Counted from the stretch's first letter, positions 26,820-35,979 are shown. The stretch is DNA of 64,000 nucleotides from Bacillus sp. Marseille-P3661 (GCF_900240995.1 NZ_LT965953.1:124001-188000); one strand, 5' to 3'. Program-made: numbers and translations. Notes: a model not told the origin generated them from the letters alone.

Positions 26820-26951
26820 ATGAGCATGCATGGGGAAGTTACAACTTTTAATTTATTTGATTTAACGTGGGAAGAAATTGTTGAAAAAGGTTTCGAGAAG
26901 TATATTGATAAAGAAAAATATGAGAAATATCAAGAATCTGAATCTAAATAA
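26820..26951 (+). CDS. small acidic protein, 43 aa
   Basis: ATG at 26820 with AAAGGAGA 7 nt upstream, preceded by a promoter and a long leader and followed by a strong terminator, so it is a self-contained transcription unit. The product starts MSMHGEVTTFNLFDLTWEEI and continues with a charged, Tyr- and Lys-rich helix. No signal peptide or membrane segment. I do not recognise the family; the complete signals make it a credible gene. Confidence 0.65.
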   Translation: MSMHGEVTTFNLFDLTWEEIVEKGFEKYIDKEKYEKYQESESK

Positions 26952-26983
26952 TATGCATTTGGAAAATGAGTTCTTAATAAAAT

Positions 26984-27022
26984 AAAAACGGATTGGAGTG
27001 TGCTGACTTCAGTCCGTTTTTA
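26984..27022 (+). terminator. terminator of the 43-aa gene
   Basis: AAAAACGGATTG and CAGTCCGTTTTT form the stem (one mismatch), followed by ATTTG. Because of the A-tract it may also serve the minus strand. Confidence 0.85.
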
Positions 27023-27064
27023 TTTGTTTTAATGTATAACTATAAAAAAGGATTAATCTAATGA

Positions 27065-27580
27065 TTAATTTAATGCCAACTTAGCAACTAAATGAGCTGC
27101 AAGCGCAAATGGGCCTTGTAAAATAAAGCCCATGAGGAAAAATAATCCAAACCTTTTAAAGGTCAACAATTCATTTTTTAGTAGGTATCTTAATGTGAAA
27201 AAAGAGTATGGATATATGATTACTATGGAAGTGAGGATTCCTGGAACATAGTCTCGAAAAAAGATAAATTGAAGTAAATGACCAATTCCATTTGCTAACA
27301 AAACCCCGGGAACTAAAAACGATAAAAATGTGATCGGTTCCATCCCAAAGTATTTTCTATTATTTAATGCTTGGTAACATCCGATTGCACTTAGAATCCA
27401 CAGTAGTATAAATGCGAATGTAAACTTTTCTGATGTCATGGAAATAGGAAGGATTTCTGCGTGATCTATGAGGAATTTTTCGACGGTTAGTATTTCTTCG
27501 ATATCATGAATTAAATAAAGAATTGGAAACAGTAAAATTAACTTTTTTAACAATGGAAACTCTAAAAATGGATTGTTCAT
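27065..27580 (-). CDS. HXXEE-domain membrane protein
   Basis: 171 aa from ATG 27580, which has AAGGTGAT 6 nt upstream; the GTG at 27589 lies inside that site. Five or so hydrophobic helices. The signature HDIEEILTVEKF near residue 20 is the His-x-x-Glu-Glu motif that names the family. Members are polytopic bacterial proteins of unknown function, perhaps metal-dependent. It stands alone between the 43-aa gene and the tandem paralogues. Confidence 0.75.
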   Translation of the reverse strand: MNNPFLEFPLLKKLILLFPILYLIHDIEEILTVEKFLIDHAEILPISMTSEKFTFAFILLWILSAIGCYQALNNRKYFGMEPITFLSFLVPGVLLANGIGHLLQFIFFRDYVPGILTSIVIIYPYSFFTLRYLLKNELLTFKRFGLFFLMGFILQGPFALAAHLVAKLALN

Positions 27581-27855
27581 AGATATCACCTTATCATAAA
27601 TAAATTCATTTAATCCTCACACAAACTCCACTATAAATTATGCTCCTTAAATAATTTCTTTGAGTTGTTCTTACACTTACTTTACATAAATTGTCATGAA
27701 AACAGATAACCTTAATGATTGTATGTAAATAATAATTTTTTGGCAATCCTTCTGATTCAGTAGATAGGAAGTAAATACCTTTCCTATACCTAGAATAAAA
27801 CATTTCTTTAAAAGCATCCTATAGTTTGTATTTTATGATTAGAGGAGGAAAAACC

Positions 27856-28074
27856 ATGACAAATCAAATCGACACGAATAAACTAAAACAAGCAGAGGCT
27901 GTAACTTCTTTAGCAAAAGACTCTATCACTTCTGCAATTGAACAATCTGCAGCGAACACTACAATGACTTCAGAAGCATTAAAACAGGCGGCCAATGAAA
28001 TTGCTCAAGCTCAGACATTAATTAGCCAAGTACAATCGCAGCTGCAAACTCAATCATCAAAATCTGAATCATAA
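27856..28074 (+). CDS. small helical protein, tandem paralogue A
   Basis: 72 aa from ATG 27856 with GAGGAGG upstream; the in-frame ATG at 27826 lacks a site. Composition is rich in Ala, Gln, Ser and Thr and almost free of aromatics, predicting one amphipathic helical hairpin. Landmarks: IDTNKLKQAEAVTSLAKDSI, AIEQSAANT and NEIAQAQTLISQVQSQL. It is about 60 percent identical by eye to the next gene, a clear tandem duplication. A terminator separates the two. No signal peptide. Function unknown; the repetitive polar helix recalls spore or biofilm-associated small proteins, but this is a guess. Confidence 0.7.
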   Translation: MTNQIDTNKLKQAEAVTSLAKDSITSAIEQSAANTTMTSEALKQAANEIAQAQTLISQVQSQLQTQSSKSES

Positions 28075-28082
28075 TGATATAT

Positions 28083-28114
28083 AAAAACAGTTGCTTTTAT
28101 AAGCGACTGTTTTT
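28083..28114 (+). terminator. terminator between the tandem paralogues
   Basis: AAAAACAGTTGCTT pairs with AAGCGACTGTTTTT (one mismatch), 8 bp after the stop of paralogue A. Confidence 0.9.
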
Positions 28115-28158
28115 ACCGATTAAATTAGAATACATAGGAAAGAAAGAGGAGTGCAATC

Positions 28159-28392
28159 ATGCTAAAACAAATTGACATTACCAAACTCAAGCAAGCTGAT
28201 GCTGCAGCCACGCTCGCAAAAGATTCGATTACGGTAGCAATCGAACAATCTGCTGCGAACGCCATTCTGGCAAATGAAGCATTAAAGATAGCGTCATTTG
28301 AAATTGCTCAAGCTAAAACATTGGTCAATCAAGTCAAGTCACAGCTAGCACCTCCAGCCAAATCAACTGTTTTTGATAAAGTAGAATTTTAA
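28159..28392 (+). CDS. small helical protein, tandem paralogue B
   Basis: 77 aa, ATG with AGAGGAG upstream. It shares the ID(I/T)xKLKQA(D/E)A and LAKDSIT(V/S)AIEQSAAN blocks with paralogue A, and the (F/N)EIAQA(K/Q)TL(V/I)(N/S)QV tail region. It differs at the extreme C-terminus, which here reads PPAKSTVFDKVEF. The conservation of the two central helices with free ends suggests that both are translated. Function unknown. Confidence 0.7.
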   Translation: MLKQIDITKLKQADAAATLAKDSITVAIEQSAANAILANEALKIASFEIAQAKTLVNQVKSQLAPPAKSTVFDKVEF

Positions 28393-28828
28393 TATGGATA
28401 CTCAATAATAATTAATTGATAAATTGACACCTATTATATAAACTCTAACCGTGCTATATATGGGAAACTTCCCTATTTTTAACGCATAGCTTTTTACAGT
28501 CTGCGGTAGGATTTGTAGTTTATTTTCAAATTTTATTTTCAAGCTTAGCAAATTTATTTGCAGCTTTCAGCATACTATTTTCAACTCTCCTTCATCTAGG
28601 CAAAAAATACGTCCTCCCAATACTCACCGTCTAATGTCCCGCAGTGTAAATCGCTCCCCACCGCACGCTGCCACTCAAACCTTGCTAAACACACCAATCA
28701 TTCAACCTAACGCTACCCACCACCTCCAGCACCAATCCGCAAAATATCGCTTTTTTTTCGTGAATTTGGTATAGTCTGATATAGTTATTCATAAAAAAAT
28801 GTCAAAATTGCAGGTAAGGTGAAACAAA
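28393..28828. other. intergenic, no gene recognised
   Basis: An AT-rich first half is followed by a short C-rich stretch (about 28620-28740) of unlike composition, perhaps a remnant of other origin. A TATAGT at about 28780 may be the -10 of tagA. No repeat or hairpin of note. Confidence 0.4.
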
Positions 28829-29575
28829 ATGGAAGATAAATTCGTCTCAATATTAGGCGTACGTTTTATACATACAAATATGACTGATATGGTCGAGCGT
28901 TTAAAACAAAGAATACAAAGCAATCAAAAAGCATTTGTTGTTACAGCTAATCCAGAAATTGTGATGAAAGCACGCGAAGATGCGACATACAAGCAGTATG
29001 TAGAAAAAGCCACATATGTAACTGCGGACGGCATCGGAGTTGTAAAAGCTGCGCAAATTCTTGGGAATCCATTGCCAGAGCGAGTTGCCGGCTATGACTT
29101 AATGCGCAATATGCTAGCTGTGCTCAATGAAAAAGGCTTAAAGCTATATATGCTTGGAGCACAGCAAGACACGATCGTAAAAGCAGTCGATAAAATCAAA
29201 GCGGAATATCCAAACATTCAGCTAGTGGGCTACCACAATGGCTTTTTCAATTGGGACGACCCAGGTATTCCAAACGAAATCAAAGAAAAGCAGCCTGATC
29301 TAGTGTTAGTAGCCTTAGGTGTGCCACGTCAAGAAAAATGGATTGCCGAGCATATTAACCAATTTGATAAGGGCGTATTTATCGGAGTAGGCGGCAGTTT
29401 TGATGTGATTGCTGGAACTGTGAAACGGGCGCCAGAAATGTGGCAAAAGCTGAATATCGAATGGCTTTACAGACTAGTAAAACAACCAACGCGCGCAGGA
29501 CGGATGCTAGCTCTTCCACGCTTTGCGATTAAAGTATTCGGACAAAAGTTCAAAGGTGGCACGAACGCATCATGA
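28829..29575 (+). CDS. tagA: WecG/TagA/CpsF-family glycosyltransferase
   Basis: 248 aa, the normal length. Landmarks: VTANPEIVMKAREDATYKQY near 37, the catalytic-region ATYVTADGIGVV near 62-73 with its Asp, and LVALGVPRQEKWIAEHI near 155. In B. subtilis TagA transfers N-acetylmannosamine onto undecaprenyl-PP-GlcNAc, the second step of wall teichoic acid linkage-unit synthesis on the inner membrane face; TagO, encoded 2 kb downstream, does the first. Its stop overlaps the next ATG by 4 bp, so it is coupled to the flippase gene. Confidence 0.93.
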   Translation: MEDKFVSILGVRFIHTNMTDMVERLKQRIQSNQKAFVVTANPEIVMKAREDATYKQYVEKATYVTADGIGVVKAAQILGNPLPERVAGYDLMRNMLAVLNEKGLKLYMLGAQQDTIVKAVDKIKAEYPNIQLVGYHNGFFNWDDPGIPNEIKEKQPDLVLVALGVPRQEKWIAEHINQFDKGVFIGVGGSFDVIAGTVKRAPEMWQKLNIEWLYRLVKQPTRAGRMLALPRFAIKVFGQKFKGGTNAS

Positions 29576-31149
29576 CCCAACAGTCTTCCTTTGTAAAAGG
29601 CACAATCATAATTACGATTGCGACCTTAATATCTAAAATTTTAGGCAGTATTTTTCAAATTCCATTGCAAAATATCGCTGGGGATAAGGTGCTTGGGATT
29701 TTCGGACTTGTTTATCCGGTGTATATGATTGCATTAATTTTATCAGTAGCAGGGATTCCAATTGCGATTTCCAAGCTTATTTCCGAAGCGAAAGCAGCTG
29801 GCCGTGATGACGAAATTGCCAATATTTACAGATCAGCAAGTATTTTAGCGATTGCATTTGGAATCACCAGCTTTATCCTCATGTTTGGATTTTCTAGTCC
29901 GATTGCCCAAGCACTTGGTGGAGAATTCACACGCCCAGCGGTAATCGTTGTATCCTTTACGCTCCTTATCGCGCCATACATGGCAGTTTACCGTGGCTTT
30001 TTTCAAGGCTTTGAGGATATGAGACCGACCGCGATTTCACAGGTTCTTGAGCAGTTTTTAAGGGTGGGACTTATCATCGTGGCGGCTTATATTTTAGTTA
30101 AACAAGGTGCTGAGAATGAAGTGGTAGCGGGTGGGGTCATGATTGGTTCATCCGTAGGAGCGCTATTGTCACTCTTTTATTTAAGAATGAAATTTAGAAG
30201 GTTCCATGCTCGTCCAACTGGAATGAATAAGCTATCAATGAATATATTTAGGCAGTGGGCGAAGAGAATTTTGGTGTTGTCCATTCCGATTGCAATTGGA
30301 TCGTTAACGATGGCATTGCTAAATATGATTGACTCATTAACCGTTCCACATGGCTTAAAGTGGATAGGAATTCTTCCAGACGATGTGCAAGAGCAATTTG
30401 GTATTTACAGGAGAGGGCTATCGCTTGTACAAATTGCTGCTGTTTTTTCGAGTGCAGTCATTTTGCCGCTGATCCCAATTATTTCAAAAACGATGGCCAA
30501 AAACGACATACAGCAAACGAATCATTACATAGTACGTTCATTAAAGATGGCCCATTTAGTTTCTTGGCCGGCAGCGCTGGGGCTCGTTGCACTTACGTGG
30601 CCGATTAACCGGGCATTGTTTATGGATTTTCAAGGTAGTGAGGTGTTAGCGCTCATTAGTTTTAGCTCTGTATTTACATCTTTAACTGTGTTAACAACTG
30701 GAATTTTGCAGGGCCTTAATCGCTCGAAACTTGCAGCATGGTTAATTGTTGGCGGAGCAATTTTAAAAGGGTTATTAAATATTGTGCTCGTCAGTCAGTT
30801 TGCGATTATAGGTGCAGCATATGCAACGATTATTACTTATATTTTATTAACAATCGTAAATATTGTGATGATCTACAGAACGACAAATTACAACATTTGG
30901 CGAAAAGAAACTCTTGTATTTGTCGGCGCAAGTATTATAATGGGGGTTGTGGCTTTTTTACCGTTACATTATCTTTCGGTAATGACATGGTCAAGACTGG
31001 AAGCAATGCTATACTTAGTAGTTATGATTCCTATTGGTGCGCTTGTTTATGCAGCACTAGTTTTACTAGGAAAAGGATTTAGCAATGAGGAGTTGCGGGG
31101 ATTACCAATAATTGGACGCTATTTTGGCAAATTACATCAGCGAAATTGA
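29572..31149 (+). CDS. polysaccharide/lipid-linked oligosaccharide flippase (MVF/MATE-like)
   Basis: 525 aa with about 14 membrane helices. The start SSFVKGTIIITIATLISKIL and the loop RGFFQGFEDMRPTAISQVLE are typical of the SpoVB/YtgP/polysaccharide-biosynthesis branch, which moves lipid-linked sugar polymers or lipid II across the membrane. The 4-bp overlap with tagA suggests it handles a product of that pathway. It could also be an auxiliary lipid II flippase. Family call is firm; substrate is inference. Confidence 0.85.
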   Translation: MTQQSSFVKGTIIITIATLISKILGSIFQIPLQNIAGDKVLGIFGLVYPVYMIALILSVAGIPIAISKLISEAKAAGRDDEIANIYRSASILAIAFGITSFILMFGFSSPIAQALGGEFTRPAVIVVSFTLLIAPYMAVYRGFFQGFEDMRPTAISQVLEQFLRVGLIIVAAYILVKQGAENEVVAGGVMIGSSVGALLSLFYLRMKFRRFHARPTGMNKLSMNIFRQWAKRILVLSIPIAIGSLTMALLNMIDSLTVPHGLKWIGILPDDVQEQFGIYRRGLSLVQIAAVFSSAVILPLIPIISKTMAKNDIQQTNHYIVRSLKMAHLVSWPAALGLVALTWPINRALFMDFQGSEVLALISFSSVFTSLTVLTTGILQGLNRSKLAAWLIVGGAILKGLLNIVLVSQFAIIGAAYATIITYILLTIVNIVMIYRTTNYNIWRKETLVFVGASIIMGVVAFLPLHYLSVMTWSRLEAMLYLVVMIPIGALVYAALVLLGKGFSNEELRGLPIIGRYFGKLHQRN

Positions 31150-31212
31150 GTTAACCTAGTAAAAGTGATAGCATTATTAAATGAATAAAGTCAGAAATTG
31201 TCATAAAATATC

Positions 31213-31242
31213 TTAACGCGTTTCTAGTAGTTATGATATAAT
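31213..31242 (+). promoter_or_regulatory. probable tagO promoter
   Basis: TTAACG (31213-31218), an 18-bp spacer and a perfect TATAAT (31237-31242). It leaves a leader of about 190 nt before tagO. Confidence 0.45.
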
Positions 31243-31442
31243 CACTTGTGATATCAGAAAAACACATATTTTGCCCGCAATGGAAAATTATGCTGATTTT
31301 TCTTATATTTTATTCAACTTATGACGGTAAACAAGTTTTAAAATTAATAGGTATTTGAAAAGTAGAAAACAACAATCTTAGTAGAGAAACGGATATTAAC
31401 TAGTAATTCATTTGTAATTACTTTAGTACGGGGAGTGTAAAT

Positions 31443-32504
31443 ATGTTAATTTTAACGGCAGTTATATGTTTTCTTTCCTCAATTGCGTTAACGCCATTAG
31501 TAAAGAAATTTGCACTTTATATTGGTGCGATCGATAAGCCGAATCAACGTAAAGTTCATGAAAGAATTATGCCACGTTTAGGTGGTTTAGCGATTTATAT
31601 AAGTATGATGATAGGTTTCCTTGTTATGCGGCCTGATGAGCCTTATACATGGGCTGTTATTGTAGGGGCAACCGTTATTATGCTAACAGGTGCATTTGAC
31701 GACCGCTTTGAAATTTCGCCGAAGGTTAAGTTGCTAGGGCAAATCTTGGCTGCAGCAGTTGTAATCATTGGCGGTGTTCAAATCCCAGTTATCAACGTAC
31801 CGTTTATTGAAACACAAATTAATTTAGGATATTTCAGTATTCCATTTACATTGCTATGGATCGTTGGGATTACGAACGCCATTAATTTAATCGACGGTTT
31901 AGATGGCCTTGCTGCTGGTGTATCATCAATCGTTTTAATTACGATTGCAGCAATGGGTATGGTTATGGGTAATGCCTTCGTTGTGATGGCTAGTACTGTA
32001 TTGCTAGCTAGTACGCTTGGATTTTTAATTTATAACTTCCACCCTGCGAAAATCTTCATGGGTGACACAGGTGCTCTATTACTAGGATTTATGATTTCAA
32101 TTATCTCTATTTTAGGATTTAAGGAAATCACAGTATTCTCACTAGTACTACCAATCGTTATTTTAGGTGTACCTATCTCTGATACATTTTTCGCGATTAT
32201 TCGTCGAATCGTTAATAAAAAGCCTTTATCGGCTCCAGATAAATCACATTTACATCATTGCTTATTAAAATTAGGTTATTCACATCGCCAAACGGTTTTA
32301 ATTATCTATGCAATGAGCGCATTTTTCGGAATTGCAGCTGTGTTGTTAACAAAGTCAACGCTTTGGAGTGCAACATTGATTATTACAATCGTGCTGCTAG
32401 CGATTCAATTAATAGCGGAGCTAGTTGGCTTAGTTAGTGAAAACTATCGTCCGATGTTAAACCTATTTAGAAGAGTAGGGAAAGTAGCAAATAGTAGAAG
32501 ATAA
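31443..32504 (+). CDS. tagO: undecaprenyl-phosphate GlcNAc-1-phosphate transferase
   Basis: 353 aa, about 10-11 membrane helices. Family motifs are all present: KVHERIMPRLGGLAIY near 36, GAFDDRFEISPKVKLLGQ near 81, NAINLIDGLDGLAAG near 145 (Asp-rich active site), FHPAKIFMGDTGALLLG near 200 and the cytoplasmic His motif HLHHCLLKLGYSHRQT near 267. It transfers GlcNAc-1-phosphate to undecaprenyl phosphate, the committed step of teichoic acid and related wall polymers. Single gene with its own promoter and terminator. Confidence 0.95.
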   Translation: MLILTAVICFLSSIALTPLVKKFALYIGAIDKPNQRKVHERIMPRLGGLAIYISMMIGFLVMRPDEPYTWAVIVGATVIMLTGAFDDRFEISPKVKLLGQILAAAVVIIGGVQIPVINVPFIETQINLGYFSIPFTLLWIVGITNAINLIDGLDGLAAGVSSIVLITIAAMGMVMGNAFVVMASTVLLASTLGFLIYNFHPAKIFMGDTGALLLGFMISIISILGFKEITVFSLVLPIVILGVPISDTFFAIIRRIVNKKPLSAPDKSHLHHCLLKLGYSHRQTVLIIYAMSAFFGIAAVLLTKSTLWSATLIITIVLLAIQLIAELVGLVSENYRPMLNLFRRVGKVANSRR

Positions 32505-32572
32505 AAATGCTGTTAAACGGTTTGTTTTTAAAAATTAGTATACAAACGCGTTAAACGGTTAAACATTTTAAC

Positions 32573-32603
32573 AAAAGGAGAGCTGGCGACAGCTTTCCTT
32601 TTT
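32573..32603 (+). terminator. tagO terminator
   Basis: AAAAGGAGAGCT pairs with AGCTTTCCTTTT around GGCGAC, followed by T. Short direct repeats of GTTAAACGGTT lie just before it (32512-32563). Confidence 0.88.
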
Positions 32604-32783
32604 AATAGCTATCAAAGGATAAATTGTCGAATTTTAAGAGCAAGCATGGTAGTATATAAAAAGATATGGAATCCAGATGGCGCTCGTATTGGAAAATGTG
32701 GCTTCCGCTAGAGGTATTGGCGGGAGTTTTTTATTAGGGGAAAATGAAAAGAGTAGATTATTTTGGCTTTAGGATCGTACGTA

Positions 32784-32904
32784 CTTGTCCAGCTTCAGCG
32801 CCCAGCCCCTCGGGGTCAAATAACCTTCCTCCTCGTGAAGTCTACCGACTTCTTCGTCGGAAGAACATTTGCCTGTCGGGGCTGATCAGGGCGCTTGCGC
32901 ATTT
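32784..32904. repeat. dispersed Bacillus intergenic element (CTTGTCCAGCTTCAGCGCC type)
   Basis: A GC-rich 120-bp block starting CTTGTCCAGCTTCAGCGCC and ending TGTCGGGGCTGATC then AGGGCGCTTGCGC. I recognise this wording as a repeat found between genes in many Bacillaceae (recalled, not searched). It contains complementary segments (CCCCT/GGGG, GCGCC/GGCGC, GAAGTC/GACTTC) and folds well. It inserts between tagO and the DUF5693 gene. A shorter relative lies at 39054-39090. Confidence 0.8.
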
Positions 32905-32927
32905 CTAATTGAAAAGGATGTGATTTT

Positions 32928-34892
32928 GTGAAGAAAATATTACTTGCAATCGTCGCTCTATCGATATTGTTAACAGCACCACTCATTTATAACCGCGCCA
33001 AAGTTGAATGGCAAAATGATACATACGAAATGATTGTACCTTATGATGAACTTCAAGAATTAACATTGAGAGGTCTTGACCCGGATGTTATGTATAAGGA
33101 GCTTTACGAAAGTGGTGTACGTGGGGTTGCAATTGAACCAACGGGTATTCGTGATCTCGTGGAAGATGGTCAAGTTATTACGTTAACGAAAAGCGATATG
33201 TTAAGTATGGTTGATCATGATGAACAACTTCGTGAACAAATTATTTACACTGAATCGAAGGGCTTGTTTATATTATTAAAAGAAAATTTGAATCCTCGTT
33301 GGAAGGATGCCATTTTAACAACATTTGCTGATCGAATTGAGGAAGTTGAAGGACTTCCGACATTAGAAAGCGAGTCACTTTATTTCATTCAGGGTGCGGA
33401 TAAAATTGAATTGCTTGAGGGTGCGAGCACCATCGTTAACCCAATTTTAACGAAACCGCTTGGCTTTGCTGAAAGTATTGTTGAAGAATTTGTAGCACAC
33501 GGTTTTGAACCTGTTTTTCGTATTGGAAATGATATCGACGACAACAATTCATATGTGTTAGATCAAATGAAAAAACTGTCTGATCAATATGATGCGCATA
33601 AAATATTATTTACCGGTACAGAAATGCTAGGTGTACCACCGCATACTGCGATCGAGATGAAACATGATGAAGAGTATTATGCGACTCGTTTTAAAGATGA
33701 AGGCTATGTGATTATGCCGATTGAATTTACAAAGCAAGATGGACTTTCAGCATATGCCGCAAAATTTGATAATAAAATTGTTCGTCTTCATAGCTTAAAC
33801 TTTTTTGATTCACGCGGCGGTTATACGGACCGCGCGACACGTGCGGTGAAGGAACGTAATATTCGTGCTCTGTATCTACATGTTGCCGATGTAAAAAAGC
33901 TTGAATCTGAATATATGACCGCAGAACAAACCTATGAAGTTGCTATTAAGGAAATTCAAGCCATTCAAAATCAAATGGCTGATAAACATGAGCCAGGTAT
34001 CGCACAGTCTTATGATATTTTAGCAGCTCCTATTTGGCAGTCGATAGCAGCGCTAATTGGAGTAGCTGCGTTTGTCGCATTGGCAGCAATGATGTTAAAT
34101 GAAAAAATGGCACTGCTTACGTTTGGCGCGATGCTAGTACTAGTTCTAGGCTATGTCGTCACCGGTGCAACATTATTTTTACAAGCTGCAGCACTAGCAG
34201 TGTCGATTGTAGCTGCTACATTGGCTGCGATTTCAGGCGAACATATTCGAAGTAAAAAAGACATGGTAGTGAAGTTTTTAAAAGGCGCAGGCCTTGTATT
34301 GCTTGGCGCTTGGTTTGTAACGGCATTGCTTTATGGCAATGAATTCCTAGTTAAAATTGAAGAATTCAGAGGCGTTAAGTTGTTGTTTATTATGCCGATT
34401 GTGTTAACAGCATTACATGTAATGCGTGATCATATAAAAGAACTGGCAATGATGGTTACTCGCAACTATTATTTTATTATCATTGGTATACTTGGTGCTG
34501 GTTTTATGATTTTACTAGCTCGTTCAGGCAATGATGCAGGTGAGCTTGTTTCTGGTGCTGAATTAATGTTCCGTCAAGGCTTAGAAGATTTGATGTTCGT
34601 TCGTCCACGTACGAAAGAATTTTTAATTGGTTATCCGTTATTTGTGTTAGCGATGTATATTATTTATCAAGGAAAAGGCTGGGAGCAGCGCATCGGTAAA
34701 TATTTATTAGCAGGCGGCGCGATTGGTTTTATGTCAAGCGTAAATACATTTACGCATTTGCATATCCCACTGTATTTATCATTGTTACGCACAGTGTATG
34801 GCTGGATCATCGGTGCGATTATCGGTCTTGTGTTAATCGCCCTTTATCGTTTAGCAAAAAAATATTGGCCGTTAGTTCAGGAGAGGTTATAA
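32928..34892 (+). CDS. DUF5693 membrane protein, partner of CsaB
   Basis: 654 aa, GTG start with AAAGGATG upstream. One N-terminal helix (LAIVALSILLTAPLIYN), then an extracellular domain of about 330 residues with a LYESGVRGVAIEPTG start that recalls a TIM-barrel-like fold. About eight to nine membrane helices follow from residue 370. This family regularly sits directly before csaB in Bacillales and is one base from it here. It has no known activity; a role in delivering or adding the pyruvyl-modified polymer is suggested only by this link. Confidence 0.8.
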   Translation: MKKILLAIVALSILLTAPLIYNRAKVEWQNDTYEMIVPYDELQELTLRGLDPDVMYKELYESGVRGVAIEPTGIRDLVEDGQVITLTKSDMLSMVDHDEQLREQIIYTESKGLFILLKENLNPRWKDAILTTFADRIEEVEGLPTLESESLYFIQGADKIELLEGASTIVNPILTKPLGFAESIVEEFVAHGFEPVFRIGNDIDDNNSYVLDQMKKLSDQYDAHKILFTGTEMLGVPPHTAIEMKHDEEYYATRFKDEGYVIMPIEFTKQDGLSAYAAKFDNKIVRLHSLNFFDSRGGYTDRATRAVKERNIRALYLHVADVKKLESEYMTAEQTYEVAIKEIQAIQNQMADKHEPGIAQSYDILAAPIWQSIAALIGVAAFVALAAMMLNEKMALLTFGAMLVLVLGYVVTGATLFLQAAALAVSIVAATLAAISGEHIRSKKDMVVKFLKGAGLVLLGAWFVTALLYGNEFLVKIEEFRGVKLLFIMPIVLTALHVMRDHIKELAMMVTRNYYFIIIGILGAGFMILLARSGNDAGELVSGAELMFRQGLEDLMFVRPRTKEFLIGYPLFVLAMYIIYQGKGWEQRIGKYLLAGGAIGFMSSVNTFTHLHIPLYLSLLRTVYGWIIGAIIGLVLIALYRLAKKYWPLVQERL

Positions 34893-34893
34893 A

Positions 34894-35964
34894 ATGAGAG
34901 TAGTGCTATCAGGGTATTACGGCTTTCATAATGTCGGCGACGAAGCCATTTTACAAGCAATCATACATGCGTTACGTCAAGCGAAAAAAGATATACAAAT
35001 CACCGTGCTTTCAAATGATCCTGATTATACAAGCAAAACATATAACGTAGATGCGGTTAATCGCTGGAAACTTGGACAAGTCATGAGTGCGATACGCGCT
35101 GCAGATGGCGTTATTAGTGGCGGTGGTAGCTTGCTTCAGGATAAAACGGGCATGAAAAGCGTGCCATACTACACAGGAATAATGATGATTGCCCGTATGT
35201 TAGGAAAGCCATTTTTTATCTACGCACAAGGTATTGGTCCATTAAATAATTCTGTTAGCCAAAAACTTGTAAGCTATGCACTTTCAAAAGCAAGTTTTCT
35301 AACTGTACGCGATGTAGATTCGCTGCAGCTGTTAAGACGTATTGGTATAAAAAAAGAAGTAGAACTCGTTCCTGATCCTGTAATGGGCATGGCTTTTCGG
35401 AAGGATTTAAACGATAGCTGGCTGCGCAGTCAGGGCGTGACAACTCCGTTTGTTACCGTCGCGATCAGAGACTGGCCATCACAGGTCGATTTTAAGAAAA
35501 AAATTGTAAAAGCACTCGACCAGTGCGCAGCAGAGGGTATCGATGTAGTGTATGTACCGATGCATGGTGTGCACGACGATGCAACATCGCGCGAAATGGT
35601 TGAGATGATGGAAGAGAAAGCCGTTGTGTTTCCTTATAAAGCAAGTATTGAAGAAAAAATCTCCGTGATTGGCGATTCTGATTTACTATTTGGTATGCGC
35701 CTGCATGCGTTGATTTTTGCAGCGGTTGCACATACGCCGATGATTGGTTTATCATATGATCCGAAAATTGATTCTTTTATTAACCAAGTCGGCCAACCTT
35801 TAATCGGCCATGTTGATGAAAAATGGTCAGCAGATGATTTGTATAAACTCATTCAACAGCAATTGCATGATGCCAACCAAGTTAGTATTTTAAAAAGTAA
35901 AGCAGCTCCATTACAGCAACAAGCAAATGAAACTGCAGCAAAAGTGGTTGAGTATTTGAGCTAG
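34894..35964 (+). CDS. csaB: polysaccharide pyruvyl transferase CsaB
   Basis: 356 aa. Landmarks: LSGYYGFHNVGDEAILQAI at the start, SGGGSLLQDKTG near 73, and the sugar-site motif GMRLHALIFAAVAHTP near 267. CsaB adds a ketal-linked pyruvate to the secondary wall polymer, the ligand to which SLH domains bind. The NAGPA protein at 23320 with three SLH domains is a natural client. Co-transcribed with the DUF5693 gene (1-bp gap). Confidence 0.93.
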   Translation: MRVVLSGYYGFHNVGDEAILQAIIHALRQAKKDIQITVLSNDPDYTSKTYNVDAVNRWKLGQVMSAIRAADGVISGGGSLLQDKTGMKSVPYYTGIMMIARMLGKPFFIYAQGIGPLNNSVSQKLVSYALSKASFLTVRDVDSLQLLRRIGIKKEVELVPDPVMGMAFRKDLNDSWLRSQGVTTPFVTVAIRDWPSQVDFKKKIVKALDQCAAEGIDVVYVPMHGVHDDATSREMVEMMEEKAVVFPYKASIEEKISVIGDSDLLFGMRLHALIFAAVAHTPMIGLSYDPKIDSFINQVGQPLIGHVDEKWSADDLYKLIQQQLHDANQVSILKSKAAPLQQQANETAAKVVEYLS

Positions 35965-35979
35965 TTGAGATAACTTTGG

